From NCBI RefSeq assembly GCF_016892705.1, contig NZ_JAFEMB010000001.1:558001-622000 (forward strand): a stretch of DNA of 64,000 nt, written 5' to 3'. A program made the position numbers and the translations under genes. A model generated the notes under the pieces. The model ran no database searches and had not been told where the DNA came from. It saw only the letters and a list, made by a program, of their open reading frames with translations. How positions within the stretch are numbered: position 1 is the stretch's first letter; the number at the start of each line of letters is the position of its first letter. Positions 7,749 through 15,999 of the stretch are shown one piece after another. The DNA is from Microvirga pudoricolor. GTDB lineage: Bacteria; Pseudomonadota; Alphaproteobacteria; Rhizobiales; Beijerinckiaceae.

Positions 7749-8684
7749 TCAGCCCCGGGGCAACTCCGACCTGTAGGGTGGATCCGCGCCGGGCCGCGAA
7801 CAGGTCACTCCGGCACAAAGCGTCCCGAAGACGAGGGCTTCCCGGAGATCGGCTCGCGACAGCCGCCCAAGGGCCTCGCGCCGGATCGATCCGGCCTCCC
7901 GCAACGCCACGAGCAGACCGCCCTGGAACGTGTCGCCGGCGCCGATCGTGTCCGCCACGGTCACCGGGGGAGGCACGACCTCGACCATGCCGCTCTCGCA
8001 CCATGCCTGCACGCCCTTGGGTCCTCGGGTCACCACGACCAGGGATGCGCCGCCGGCAAGGGCCGCCTCCGCGAAGTCCGTGTAATTCTCGCCGCCGTAG
8101 AGAAAATCGAAGTCGACATCCGACATGCGCACGATGTCGGCCGCGGCCACGAACGCGTCGATGCGCCGGCGGTAATCGGCCTTGTCCCGCACGAGATTGG
8201 GCCGGCAATTGGGATCGAACGAGATCGTCGTCTGGGCTCGCGCATCCTCCACCATCGCGAGGGTTTCGGCCGAGACCGGATCATTGATCAGCGATGTCGA
8301 CCCGACATGGATGGCGTCGATCTCTCCGAAAGGGATCGTGCCGGGCCGGTAGGTCCAGAGCCGCGTGGCGGTCGTTTCATCGTAAAACGCATAGGTCGGC
8401 TCACCGCCGACGAACCGGACGAAAGCCAGGGTCGTCTCGGCGGGCGAGCGCTGGACGTAGCGCAGGCTCACGCCCGAGGACCCGGCATGCTCGGCGATCA
8501 TCGCTCCGAACATGTCCGTGGAGATGCCGCCGATCAGGCCGGTGGGCGCGCCGAGCCGCGCCATGGCGACAGCGACGTTCAGGCACGAGCCGCCTACCGC
8601 CGGCACATAGGCGTCGCGCCCATCCTCCGCCTTGGCCGGCATGAAGTCGATCAGGGCGTCACCGCAACTCAGCAACATGGGCAA
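7749..8684 (-). CDS. PfkB-family carbohydrate kinase (fructokinase-like)
   Basis: 311 residues, ribokinase/PfkB fold. The N-terminal GGSCLNVAVAMARLG (about residues 31-45) is PfkB signature 1, and DTIGAGDTFQGGLL (about residues 246-259) is signature 2 with the catalytic Asp. The sugar-binding residues around GDALIDFMP and the DPNCRPNL segment resemble fructokinases, but ribokinase- or ketodeoxygluconate-like specificity cannot be excluded. No sugar transporter or catabolic gene is adjacent, and it ends nine bases from the convergent paralogue gene at 7739. Confidence 0.9.
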   Translation of the reverse strand: MPMLLSCGDALIDFMPAKAEDGRDAYVPAVGGSCLNVAVAMARLGAPTGLIGGISTDMFGAMIAEHAGSSGVSLRYVQRSPAETTLAFVRFVGGEPTYAFYDETTATRLWTYRPGTIPFGEIDAIHVGSTSLINDPVSAETLAMVEDARAQTTISFDPNCRPNLVRDKADYRRRIDAFVAAADIVRMSDVDFDFLYGGENYTDFAEAALAGGASLVVVTRGPKGVQAWCESGMVEVVPPPVTVADTIGAGDTFQGGLLVALREAGSIRREALGRLSRADLREALVFGTLCAGVTCSRPGADPPYRSELPRG

Positions 8685-8735
8685 TTCCTGTCATGGGGTC
8701 GGGCCGAGGGCGTCGGCTCCTCGCGAAGGTTGGGC

Positions 8736-9056
8736 TCAGGACGTCCGGCAGGTGACCGACGTGGAGCCCCTGGTATAGGTCGCTTCCCGCCCCTTGACCC
8801 AGAATTCCAGGTTCTCGGCCGCATAGCGGCCGCCATCCGCCGAAAGAGCTTGAGGCAGGGTCACGGGCTGGCCGGCGCCGGGAAGCGTCAGGGCAACGGA
8901 GCCCGGCATAGTGGCGGGCGGGGTGAAGACGGCGGTCAGATGCGTGCCGTCCGCGCAGGCATACCGCGCCGTGATCGGACCGCCCTGGGCGGACGCGGGG
9001 ACAACGGGCAAGAGGGCCAGGACGCCCCAGGCGATCGGCAACAGGCCCCTTTGCAT
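8736..9056 (-). CDS. Periplasmic C-type lysozyme inhibitor-like protein (MliC/PliC family)
   Basis: 106 residues from ATG 9056. A signal peptide (MQRGLLPIAWGVLALLPVVP, cleavage after ASA) is followed by the MliC domain: ARYACADG with the first Cys, LTAVF, LPQALSADGGRYA, and a terminal VTC that can pair with the first Cys. There is no lipobox, so the protein should be soluble in the periplasm (PliC-like) rather than lipid-anchored. These proteins bind host or predator C-type lysozyme. An in-frame extension back to 9176 overlaps the divergent gene start and was rejected. Confidence 0.8.
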   Translation of the reverse strand: MQRGLLPIAWGVLALLPVVPASAQGGPITARYACADGTHLTAVFTPPATMPGSVALTLPGAGQPVTLPQALSADGGRYAAENLEFWVKGREATYTRGSTSVTCRTS

Positions 9057-9130
9057 CCCTTGGACTCCCCCGGTCGGTTCGATGGCCTGCCAGCCTATAG
9101 CTTCATCGGCCCGAGGGGAATCGGGTCGCT

Positions 9131-10207
9131 GTGGACAGTCCGGCCCTTTCGCGCGACTTCCTTGTGAATTATGCACGCGACACCATGCCGTTCGCCCGCG
9201 TCCGATCCCCTGCCCCCGCCCTCCACCAGGAGATCGACCATCTCCGGCAGCAGGTGCGCGGCCTCCTGCCGGCCTGGGGGTTGCCCGACACCTCGGCGAT
9301 CACGCTCCTGAACGAGTCGGAGAACATCACGTTCCGGATCGACCCGCCCGGCTCCCCTGCACGGACGATCCTGAGGGTCTACCGGCACGGTTACCACGAC
9401 ACGGGAACGATCCGTTCCGAACTGGCCTGGATGAAAGCTCTCGGGTCTGCCGGAGAGATCGTCGTGCCGGCGGTCGTGCCCACGTGCCGTGGAGACGATC
9501 TCCAGAACCTCCACGACGCCTTGCGCGGGACCGAGCGCCATGCGGCCATGTTCACGTTCCTCGAGGGCCGCGAACCCTCCGGGGCCGATCTTCCTGCCGC
9601 CTTCGAAAGCCTGGGCCGGCTCGCGGCCGGGATGCACGCGCAAAGCGCCGCCTGGCAAAGGCCGCCAGCCTTCCGCCGCCCCACCTGGGATGTCGAGACC
9701 ATGATCGGGCGCCCGCAGCCGATCTGGGGACGCTGGCAGGACGGCCTTGGCCTGACAGCGGAGGACCTGGAGCTTCTCGACCGAGCCGGCGACGTCCTGG
9801 CCCGCAGGCTTGACGCCTTCGGACGCGGCGACGACCGGTTCGGCCTCATCCATGCGGATCTACGGCTGACGAACGTCCTGGTCGAGGGAGATGTCACGAA
9901 GGTCATCGATTTCGACGATTGCGGGTTCGGCTGGCACCTCTACGACCTCAGCGCGGCCCTCACCTTCATCGAGGACCGGCCGGAGGCCCCGGCCCTGTCC
10001 GAGGCATGGCTGCGCGGCTACCGGGCCGTCCGGCCCCTGACGTCGGACGAGCGGGACGAGATCCCGACCTTCAACCTCCTGCGCCGCATCCTGATCGTGG
10101 CCTGGATCGCGTCCCATATCGAGAGCGAAACCGCTCAAGCCAATGGCGAGGCCTATACGCGGGGCACCTGCGCCGAGGCCCGGCGCTACCTGGCGCGCTT
10201 CGGCTGA
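9131..10207 (+). CDS. Aminoglycoside phosphotransferase-fold (APH/ChoK-like) kinase
   Basis: 358 residues. The kinase-like fold is shown by NESENITFRID (nucleotide loop region), HADLRLTNVLVEG (the Brenner motif HxDxxxxN, catalytic Asp about residue 238) and VIDFDDCGFGWHLYDLSAAL (DFD metal-binding motif). Closest in design to SrkA/homoserine-kinase-II type proteins rather than true aminoglycoside-resistance enzymes; the substrate is not predictable. Start is GTG 9131, or ATG 9185 (MPFARVRSP). It is divergent from the lysozyme-inhibitor gene across a 74-base gap. Confidence 0.85.
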   Translation: MDSPALSRDFLVNYARDTMPFARVRSPAPALHQEIDHLRQQVRGLLPAWGLPDTSAITLLNESENITFRIDPPGSPARTILRVYRHGYHDTGTIRSELAWMKALGSAGEIVVPAVVPTCRGDDLQNLHDALRGTERHAAMFTFLEGREPSGADLPAAFESLGRLAAGMHAQSAAWQRPPAFRRPTWDVETMIGRPQPIWGRWQDGLGLTAEDLELLDRAGDVLARRLDAFGRGDDRFGLIHADLRLTNVLVEGDVTKVIDFDDCGFGWHLYDLSAALTFIEDRPEAPALSEAWLRGYRAVRPLTSDERDEIPTFNLLRRILIVAWIASHIESETAQANGEAYTRGTCAEARRYLARFG

Positions 10208-10210
10208 ACC

Positions 10211-10822
10211 CTAGAACTCGATGCCCTCCTGGGACTTAACGCCCGCCGCGAAGTGGTGCTTCACGAGGGTCATTTCGGTCACGAGGTCGGCGGCCTCGAT
10301 CAACTCCGGCTTGGCGTTGCGGCCGGTGACGACCACGTGAAGGTCCGGCCGCCTGGCGGCGAGCGCGGACACCACCTCCTCCAGGGGCAGGTAATCGTAC
10401 CGCAGCGCGATGTTGAGCTCATCCAGGATCAGGAGGCGGATCTCCGGCCGCGCCATCAGTTCCACGGCCTTGGCCCAGGCTTGACGGGCGGCCGCCACGT
10501 CCCGGTTGCGGTCCTGCGTCTCCCAGGTGAACCCCTCGCCCATCGTGTGCCATTCCACCAGGTCGCCGAATCGGTCCAGGGCAGTGCGCTCGCCGGTGCT
10601 CCAGGCCCCCTTGATGAACTGGACCACGCCGATCCTCCAGCCATGGCCCAACGCCCGCAGCATCAGGCCGAAGGCCGCCGTCGACTTGCCCTTTCCGGGA
10701 CCGGTGTGAACGATGAGGAGGCCCTTCTCGACCGTCTTCGAGGCGACCTCGCGATCCTGCACCTCCTTGCGCTTGGCCATCTTGGCCCGGTGGCGGGCGG
10801 CTTCGTCGGGGGTGGAGTTCAT
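10211..10822 (-). CDS. cobO: Corrinoid adenosyltransferase CobO (BtuR type)
   Basis: 203 residues from ATG 10822. The P-loop HTGPGKGKSTAAFGLMLRAL (about residues 37-56) and the ILDELNIAL block are diagnostic. The enzyme transfers the adenosyl group of ATP to cob(I)yrinate diamide or cobalamin. The N-terminus (DEAARHRAKMAKRKEVQDRE) is the usual helical segment of this family. The frame is open far upstream through the riboswitch region, but that part has no family similarity. It is the only cob gene on this side of the riboswitch and is transcribed away from it. Confidence 0.95.
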   Translation of the reverse strand: MNSTPDEAARHRAKMAKRKEVQDREVASKTVEKGLLIVHTGPGKGKSTAAFGLMLRALGHGWRIGVVQFIKGAWSTGERTALDRFGDLVEWHTMGEGFTWETQDRNRDVAAARQAWAKAVELMARPEIRLLILDELNIALRYDYLPLEEVVSALAARRPDLHVVVTGRNAKPELIEAADLVTEMTLVKHHFAAGVKSQEGIEF

Positions 10823-10896
10823 GGGGCCTCTCCGGTCTGGGGCGGTTCTTGGACCGCGCCCGCGCCCTCCCGTCAACCTTTCGGCGGCGTCGCGGA

Positions 10897-10925
10897 TTGC
10901 CCGACCGGCCGGGACGGGGTAAGAA
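10897..10925 (+). promoter_or_regulatory. Promoter of the B12-regulated cob operon
   Basis: TTGCCC (10897-10902), 17-base spacer, TAAGAA (10920-10925). The predicted start of transcription (about 10932) falls exactly where the riboswitch P1 stem begins, which supports the assignment although both boxes are imperfect. Confidence 0.5.
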
Positions 10926-10932
10926 CGGTCCC

Positions 10933-11078
10933 GACGGTGCCTCATCGAGGTGAAAAGGGAACGCGGTCGAAGCCGCGGCTGCCCCCGCAACTGTGATCGG
11001 CAAGGCCCGCTCCACGCGCCACTGGATCTTCGATCCGGGAAGGCGGAGCGGGTGCCGCGAGCCAGGAGACCTGCCGTC
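10933..11078 (+). ncRNA. Cobalamin (AdoCbl) riboswitch upstream of the DUF1636-cobWNGHIJ operon
   Basis: All conserved blocks occur in order: GTGAAAAGGGAA, GCGGCTGCCCCCGCAACTGT, CCACTG, GGGAAGG, and the B12 box GAGCCAGGAGACCTGCC at 11059-11075. GACGG (10933-10937) and CCGTC (11074-11078) close the P1 stem. Known B12 riboswitches turn off downstream cobalamin genes when the coenzyme is abundant. The next gene starts about 150 bases downstream. Confidence 0.95.
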
Positions 11079-11182
11079 ACCATGCTTCTTCGGGCCGACC
11101 GGGCGGGGTGTCCTGGTGGGGCTGCCTTGGGCTCGTTCGGCCCAGCTTGTCCGCGGAAGCCCCTTCGCGTTCCGGAACCGGC

Positions 11183-11199
11183 CCCAGGCCGGGCCTGGG
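11183..11199 (+). promoter_or_regulatory. Hairpin in the riboswitch expression platform
   Basis: CCCAGGCC and GGCCTGGG form a perfect 8-base inverted repeat with almost no loop, 27 bases before the TTG start of the DUF1636 gene and without a following U-run. It could be part of the expression platform that controls access to the GGAG at 11214-11217, but no exact alternative pairing was worked out. Confidence 0.4.
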
Positions 11200-11226
11200 A
11201 CCATGCGCTGATCGGAGCGGCCGACA

Positions 11227-11643
11227 TTGGGCACGGACGAGACCACCACACCGGACGAGCTGAGGCTCTATGTCTGCGTCACCTGCCGCAAGGCGGATGC
11301 TCCCGAGGGAGAGATACGCCCAGGCGCACGCCTGCACCGCGCCCTGCGCGACGCCCTCCAGGCCGATCCCGCCAATCTTCCCCGCGTTCGGATCGAGCCC
11401 GTCGAGTGCCTGAGCGGCTGCAAGCGCGCCTGCACGGTCGCGCTCTCGGGTCCTGGCCGCTGGACCTATGTCTACGGCGATCTCGACCCCGACGCCTCCG
11501 TCGAGGCCATTCTCGACGGGATCCGCCGCTACGGCGCGACCGATAACGGCCTCGTGCCCTGGCGCGAGCGTCCCGAAGCCTTCCGCAAGGGCGTCCTCGC
11601 CCGCATCCCGCCCTTTCCAACCCTCATGGACAACGCCACATGA
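11227..11643 (+). CDS. DUF1636 metal-binding, ferredoxin-like protein
   Basis: 138 residues. Cys pattern CVTC (about residues 18-21) and CLSGCKRAC (about residues 61-69) within a thioredoxin-like 2Fe-2S ferredoxin-type fold, typical of DUF1636. The family is often found beside cobalamin genes, but its role is not established; donating electrons or handling metal for the cobalt chelation or reduction steps is an inference. The start is TTG 11227: an in-frame TGA lies at 11209-11211, no ATG or GTG lies between it and the conserved core, and GGAG sits 9 bases before the TTG. Overlaps cobW by ATGA. Confidence 0.85.
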   Translation: MGTDETTTPDELRLYVCVTCRKADAPEGEIRPGARLHRALRDALQADPANLPRVRIEPVECLSGCKRACTVALSGPGRWTYVYGDLDPDASVEAILDGIRRYGATDNGLVPWRERPEAFRKGVLARIPPFPTLMDNAT

Positions 11644-12686
11644 CGAGCACCGCCAAAATCACGTCCAAGATCCCCTGCACCATCGTGACCGGCTTCCTCG
11701 GGGCCGGGAAGACGACCCTGGTGCGCAATCTCCTCGAGAATGCGGGCGGGCGGCGCCTCGCCGTGCTCGTGAACGAGTTCGGAGATATCGGTTTCGACGG
11801 CTCCTTCATCGAGGGCTGCGGCATCGCCGGCTGCAGCGAGGATGACATCGTGGAACTGCCCAACGGCTGCATCTGCTGCACCGTGGCGGACGATTTCGTG
11901 CCCGCGCTCAACAAGCTGCTCAACCGTCCCAACCCGCCCGAGCACATCCTCATCGAGACCTCGGGTCTGGCCCTGCCCAAGCCCCTGGTGACGGCCTTCA
12001 ACTGGCCCGACATCCGCTCACGCGTGACCGTGGACGGGGTGATCGCCGTGGTGGACGGCCCAGCGGTCGCATCCGGCCTGTTCGCGGACGATCCGGAGGC
12101 GCTCGCCGCCCAGCGCGCGGCGGACGCCTCCGTCGAGCACGACAACCCCCTGGAGGAAGTGTTCGAGGACCAACTGCTCTGCGCCGACATGATCCTGCTC
12201 AACAAGACCGACCTCATGAGCGTCAGCGACCGCAACCGCGTCAAGGGTGACATCAACGAGCACCTGCCGCGCGCCGTGAAGATCGTCGAGACCGACCATA
12301 GCGGCGTCGATCCGTCCCTCATCCTGGGCCTGAACGCGGCGGCCGAGGCCGATCTGGCGGCCCGCCCCTCGCACCACGACGCCTTGGAGGCTCACGACCA
12401 CGACGATTTCGACAGCGTCGCGATCCCGGTCGGCACGGTGGCGTCCCCGGAAGCCCTGGCGGCCCGGGTCGGCAAGGCCGCCGAGGCGGAAGGCGTGTTG
12501 CGCATCAAGGGTTTCGTGCCGGTGCAGGACCGGCCCATGCGCCTCGTGGTGCAGGGGGTCGGCCAGCGGGTGGCCCACCACTACGACCGCCCGTGGAATG
12601 CGGGCGAGGACCGGCAGGGCCGCCTCGTCGTCATCGGCCTCAAGGGCTTCGACCGCTCGGCGGTCGAAGCGGCGCTTGCGGGGTGA
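11640..12686 (+). CDS. cobW: CobW, G3E-family GTPase of cobalamin synthesis
   Basis: 348 residues. The P-loop GFLGAGKTT (about residues 18-26), the CXCC metal site in ELPNGCICCTV (about residues 73-83), ETSGLALPKP (switch II) and NKTDLM (guanine specificity) define the G3E family. A His/Asp-rich stretch (HHDALEAHDHDD) near residue 245 is typical of metal-chaperone members. CobW is thought to deliver cobalt to the CobNST chelatase, and cobN follows directly. Translation is coupled to DUF1636 (ATGA), and cobN begins one base after the stop. Confidence 0.95.
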   Translation: MTSTAKITSKIPCTIVTGFLGAGKTTLVRNLLENAGGRRLAVLVNEFGDIGFDGSFIEGCGIAGCSEDDIVELPNGCICCTVADDFVPALNKLLNRPNPPEHILIETSGLALPKPLVTAFNWPDIRSRVTVDGVIAVVDGPAVASGLFADDPEALAAQRAADASVEHDNPLEEVFEDQLLCADMILLNKTDLMSVSDRNRVKGDINEHLPRAVKIVETDHSGVDPSLILGLNAAAEADLAARPSHHDALEAHDHDDFDSVAIPVGTVASPEALAARVGKAAEAEGVLRIKGFVPVQDRPMRLVVQGVGQRVAHHYDRPWNAGEDRQGRLVVIGLKGFDRSAVEAALAG

Positions 12687-12687
12687 G

Positions 12688-15600
12688 ATGCATCTCCTGC
12701 CGGTCACGACGGTTTCGCTCGACGAGAGCGACAGGGCGATCGACCTGGGCCAGGTGCCCGGCGACGTGCTCGTGCTGTCGTTCACCGACAGCGACCTGAC
12801 GGCCCTGGCGGCTGCCTATCGGCTGGGACGAAACAGCCTGCCGAGCCTGCGTCTCGCCAGCCTGCGCCAGCTCAGGCACCCGCTCTCGGTGGATCTCTAT
12901 GCCGAGAAAACCGTGCCGGGGGCCAAGTTCGTGCTCGTGCGGTGTCTCGGCGGGCTCGATTACTGGCGCTATGGCCTGGAGCGCCTGCGGGCGGTGTGCC
13001 GCGAGCGCGGCATCGGTCTCGCCGTTCTGCCGGGAGACGACAGGCCGGATCCGCGCCTGGCGGAATTCGGCACGGTTCCGCCGCACCTGCTGCGGGAACT
13101 CGACGCCTATTTCCGCGCGGGCGGGGTCGACAATCTTCATGCGATGTTGCTCCGGATCGCGTCGGAGATCGGCGACGGCCGGGGTGCGGACGCGCCGAAG
13201 GCCGTATCCCGCGCCTTCGTCTGGCATCCGGGCATGGGCGCGATATCGGTCCAACACGCTTGCGCTCCCTTGGAGCCGGAGCGCCCCGTCGCGTACGTCA
13301 TCGTCTATCGCTCGTCGGTTCTGTCGGCCGATATGGCGGCGGTCGAGGCTTTCGCTGCATCGCTGCGGGCCGAGGGGGTCTCACCGCTGGTCGTGGCGGT
13401 GGCGAGCCTGAAGGACGAAGAGGCGAGCCGCCTGCTCCGCGAGCTGCTGCGGGTTCGCCGTCCCGACATCATCGTGACCACCACGGCCTTTTCGGCCCGC
13501 GACGACGCGGGCTTCGTGCTCGACGAGGCCGATTGCCCCGTCCTGCAGGCCCTCAACCCGAGTTCGTCCCGCGAGGCCTGGGAGGCTTCCGCGCGGGGAT
13601 TATCCGCGTCCGATCTCACGATGCAGGCCGTTCTGCCCGAATTCGACGGGCGGCTCGCCATCGGGCCCATCGGCTTCAAGGAAGAGGACGAGCCCGACCC
13701 CGTACTGGGGTTCACGGGCCGCCGCCAACAGCCCTACCCGGAGGGCATCGCGGCCGCCACGGAGGCGGCTCTCGCGTGGATCGGGCTGCGGCGCAAGCCG
13801 CGCCCGGACCGCCGCCTGGCCCTGGTGCTGTCGGATTATCCGGCCCGTGGCGGGCGGGCCGGCTTCGCCGTGGGCCTCGACACGCCGGCCAGCGTCTGCG
13901 CCATCCTCGACACCCTCGCGGCCGACGGCTACAGGGCCCGGCGCGGCTTCGCGCAGGACGACCTGATGCCGGCCCTGACCGGGAGCGGCGAAGCCTTCGC
14001 GGTGCCGCTCGCTCCTTATCTGGCCTGGCTGGCCGGACTGCCCGCGCCCGTGCGGGACGGCATCGCGGCCGCCTGGGGTCCGCCCGAGGCCGATCCGGCG
14101 ATCGCCGACGGGGCGTTCCGCTTCACGGTCGTTCGGGCCGGACACGTGCTTGTCGCCCTTCAGCCGGATCGCGGGCGCGGTGCGGACCGCAAAGCCTTCT
14201 ACCACGATCCCGATGCACCGCCGACCCATGCCTATCTGGCCTTCTATCTCGGCCTGCGCCGGATCGAGGGCATCGACGCGATCATCCATCTCGGAACCCA
14301 TGGGACCACGGAATGGCTGCCGGGCAAGGCCGCGGCCTTGTCCCCCCGTTGCGCGCCACGCCTCGCCGTGGGCTCGCTGCCCGTGATCTATCCGTTCATC
14401 GTGGACGATCCCGGCGAGGCGGCCCCCGCCAAGCGTCGGCTGAGCGGCGTCACGGTCGGACACATGACGCCCGCGGTCGCCCAGGCCGAACTGTCGGAGG
14501 ACAATGCGGTGCTGCGCGAGCTCGTGGAGGAGTATTCCGCCGCGCAGACCCTCGACCCGCGCCGCGCCGATATCGTCGCGCGGGAGATCATGGAGCGGGC
14601 GCGGGCGAGCGGATTGGCGGCCCAATGCGGCGTCAGGGCCGATGCGCCGATGGACGAGGCGCTGACCTGCCTCGACGCGCATCTGTGCGACCTCGCCGAA
14701 GTGACGATCCGCGACGGGCTTCACGTCTTCGGCGAGGGCGCCGGATCCCTGGAACACTCCGCGCGAGGCGAGCGGGAGGGCTTGCGGCGCGCCCTCGATG
14801 GCCGCTTCGTCATCCCAGGCCCCGCAGGCTCACCGTCGCGCGGGCGCCTCGACGTGATGCCGACGGGCCGCAACCTCACGACCCTCGACCCGCGCGCCAT
14901 CCCGACACGCGCCGCAACGGCTTTGGGCCAACGCGCCGCCGCGGAGGTCATTCGGCGCCACCTGCAGGACGAGGGCGATTATCCGCGCCGGATCGTCATG
15001 GATCTCTGGGCATCGCCGACCCTGCGATCCGGCGGGGAGGACCTCGCCCACGCCATGACCCTCATGGGCGTGCGGCCGAAATGGGATACGGGCTCGACCC
15101 GCGTCACGGGATTCGAAATCGTTCCGCAACCGCTCCTCGACCACCCGCGCATCGACGTCACCTTGCGTATTTCCGGCGTCTTTCGCGACACGTTCCCGGA
15201 CCAGATCGTGCTTCTCGACCGGGCCGCCCGCGCGGTGGCGGCCCTCGACGAGGACGACGAGTGGAACGCGCTCGCGGCGGCCCGCCGCCGGGGCGAGTCG
15301 TTGGCGCGGGTCTTCGGAGCCGCACCGGGCCGTTACGGCGCAGGCGTCTCCGGAGAGGCCCTCGACGGGGATTGGGACAGCGACGCCGATCTCGGCCGGG
15401 CCTATCTGGCCCTCACCTCCCATGCGTTCGGGACGGACGAGAACGGACGGCCCGATGGGTCCTTCGAGCGCCGCGTCGCCGGGGCCGACGCCTTCGTGCA
15501 CGTGAGCGACGTGGCGGAGCGCGACCTCCTCGACGGCGACTCCCATGGCGACGCCGTCGGGGGCTTCGCGGCGGCCGCGAGGCTGCTCGGCGCCGCGCCC

Positions 15601-15999
15601 TCCCTCTACAGCCTCGACACGAGCCGCGCCGAGGCCCCGAAGGCCCGGACCCTGCGGGAGGATATCGGCCGCCTCGTCCATGGCCGACTGGTGCATCCGC
15701 GCTGGATCGAGGCGCAGCTTCGCCATGGCTGGCGTGGAGCCGCGGAATTCGCCCAGGCCGTGGACGCGCTCTACGTGTTCGCGGCCACGACCGATGCGGT
15801 GAGCGATGCGGCCCTGGATGCGGTCTACGGGGCTTATGTGGCGGATCCGAACGTCTACGAGAGGATCCAGGCCGCCAATCCCGACGCCGCCCGGTCGATC
15901 CTGAACCGCCTGGCCGACGCGCGCCGCCGCGGCCTCTGGACGAGCCGCCGCAACTCGGTCGACGCCGCGCTCGATGCCCTGAGGGAGCGCGCTCCATGA
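12688..15999 (+). CDS. cobN: Cobaltochelatase subunit CobN
   Basis: 1103 residues from ATG 12688, matching the family (about 1100-1270). It is the large subunit of the ATP-dependent CobNST complex that inserts cobalt into hydrogenobyrinate a,c-diamide. The diagnostic IHLGTHGTTEWLPGKAAALS block lies near residue 535, and the family's DLWASPTLRSGGEDLAHAM and VTGFEIVPQPLLDHPRIDVT blocks follow near residues 770-825. The ORF is open upstream into cobW, but the ATG just after the cobW stop is the sensible start. CobS and CobT are not in this window. Ends in an ATGA overlap with cobG. Confidence 0.95.
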   Translation: MHLLPVTTVSLDESDRAIDLGQVPGDVLVLSFTDSDLTALAAAYRLGRNSLPSLRLASLRQLRHPLSVDLYAEKTVPGAKFVLVRCLGGLDYWRYGLERLRAVCRERGIGLAVLPGDDRPDPRLAEFGTVPPHLLRELDAYFRAGGVDNLHAMLLRIASEIGDGRGADAPKAVSRAFVWHPGMGAISVQHACAPLEPERPVAYVIVYRSSVLSADMAAVEAFAASLRAEGVSPLVVAVASLKDEEASRLLRELLRVRRPDIIVTTTAFSARDDAGFVLDEADCPVLQALNPSSSREAWEASARGLSASDLTMQAVLPEFDGRLAIGPIGFKEEDEPDPVLGFTGRRQQPYPEGIAAATEAALAWIGLRRKPRPDRRLALVLSDYPARGGRAGFAVGLDTPASVCAILDTLAADGYRARRGFAQDDLMPALTGSGEAFAVPLAPYLAWLAGLPAPVRDGIAAAWGPPEADPAIADGAFRFTVVRAGHVLVALQPDRGRGADRKAFYHDPDAPPTHAYLAFYLGLRRIEGIDAIIHLGTHGTTEWLPGKAAALSPRCAPRLAVGSLPVIYPFIVDDPGEAAPAKRRLSGVTVGHMTPAVAQAELSEDNAVLRELVEEYSAAQTLDPRRADIVAREIMERARASGLAAQCGVRADAPMDEALTCLDAHLCDLAEVTIRDGLHVFGEGAGSLEHSARGEREGLRRALDGRFVIPGPAGSPSRGRLDVMPTGRNLTTLDPRAIPTRAATALGQRAAAEVIRRHLQDEGDYPRRIVMDLWASPTLRSGGEDLAHAMTLMGVRPKWDTGSTRVTGFEIVPQPLLDHPRIDVTLRISGVFRDTFPDQIVLLDRAARAVAALDEDDEWNALAAARRRGESLARVFGAAPGRYGAGVSGEALDGDWDSDADLGRAYLALTSHAFGTDENGRPDGSFERRVAGADAFVHVSDVAERDLLDGDSHGDAVGGFAAAARLLGAAPSLYSLDTSRAEAPKARTLREDIGRLVHGRLVHPRWIEAQLRHGWRGAAEFAQAVDALYVFAATTDAVSDAALDAVYGAYVADPNVYERIQAANPDAARSILNRLADARRRGLWTSRRNSVDAALDALRERAP

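Noticed and set aside
9057-9176. N-terminal extension of the lysozyme-inhibitor protein
   Set aside because: It precedes a complete signal peptide and overlaps the start of the divergent kinase gene.
9131-10207. Aminoglycoside-resistance gene
   Set aside because: The APH fold is shared by many cellular kinases; no resistance-type subfamily motif or mobile context is present.
10823-11251. Upstream extension of cobO across the riboswitch region
   Set aside because: The extension is low-complexity Arg/Pro/Gly sequence antisense to a conserved B12 aptamer; cobO homology starts at ATG 10822.
12942-15995. A 1000-codon open frame running through cobN in the frame that later becomes cobG
   Set aside because: It is Arg/Gly/Pro-rich with no family features, a by-product of high GC third positions. 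Real cobG begins at ATG 15996, which overlaps the cobN stop.
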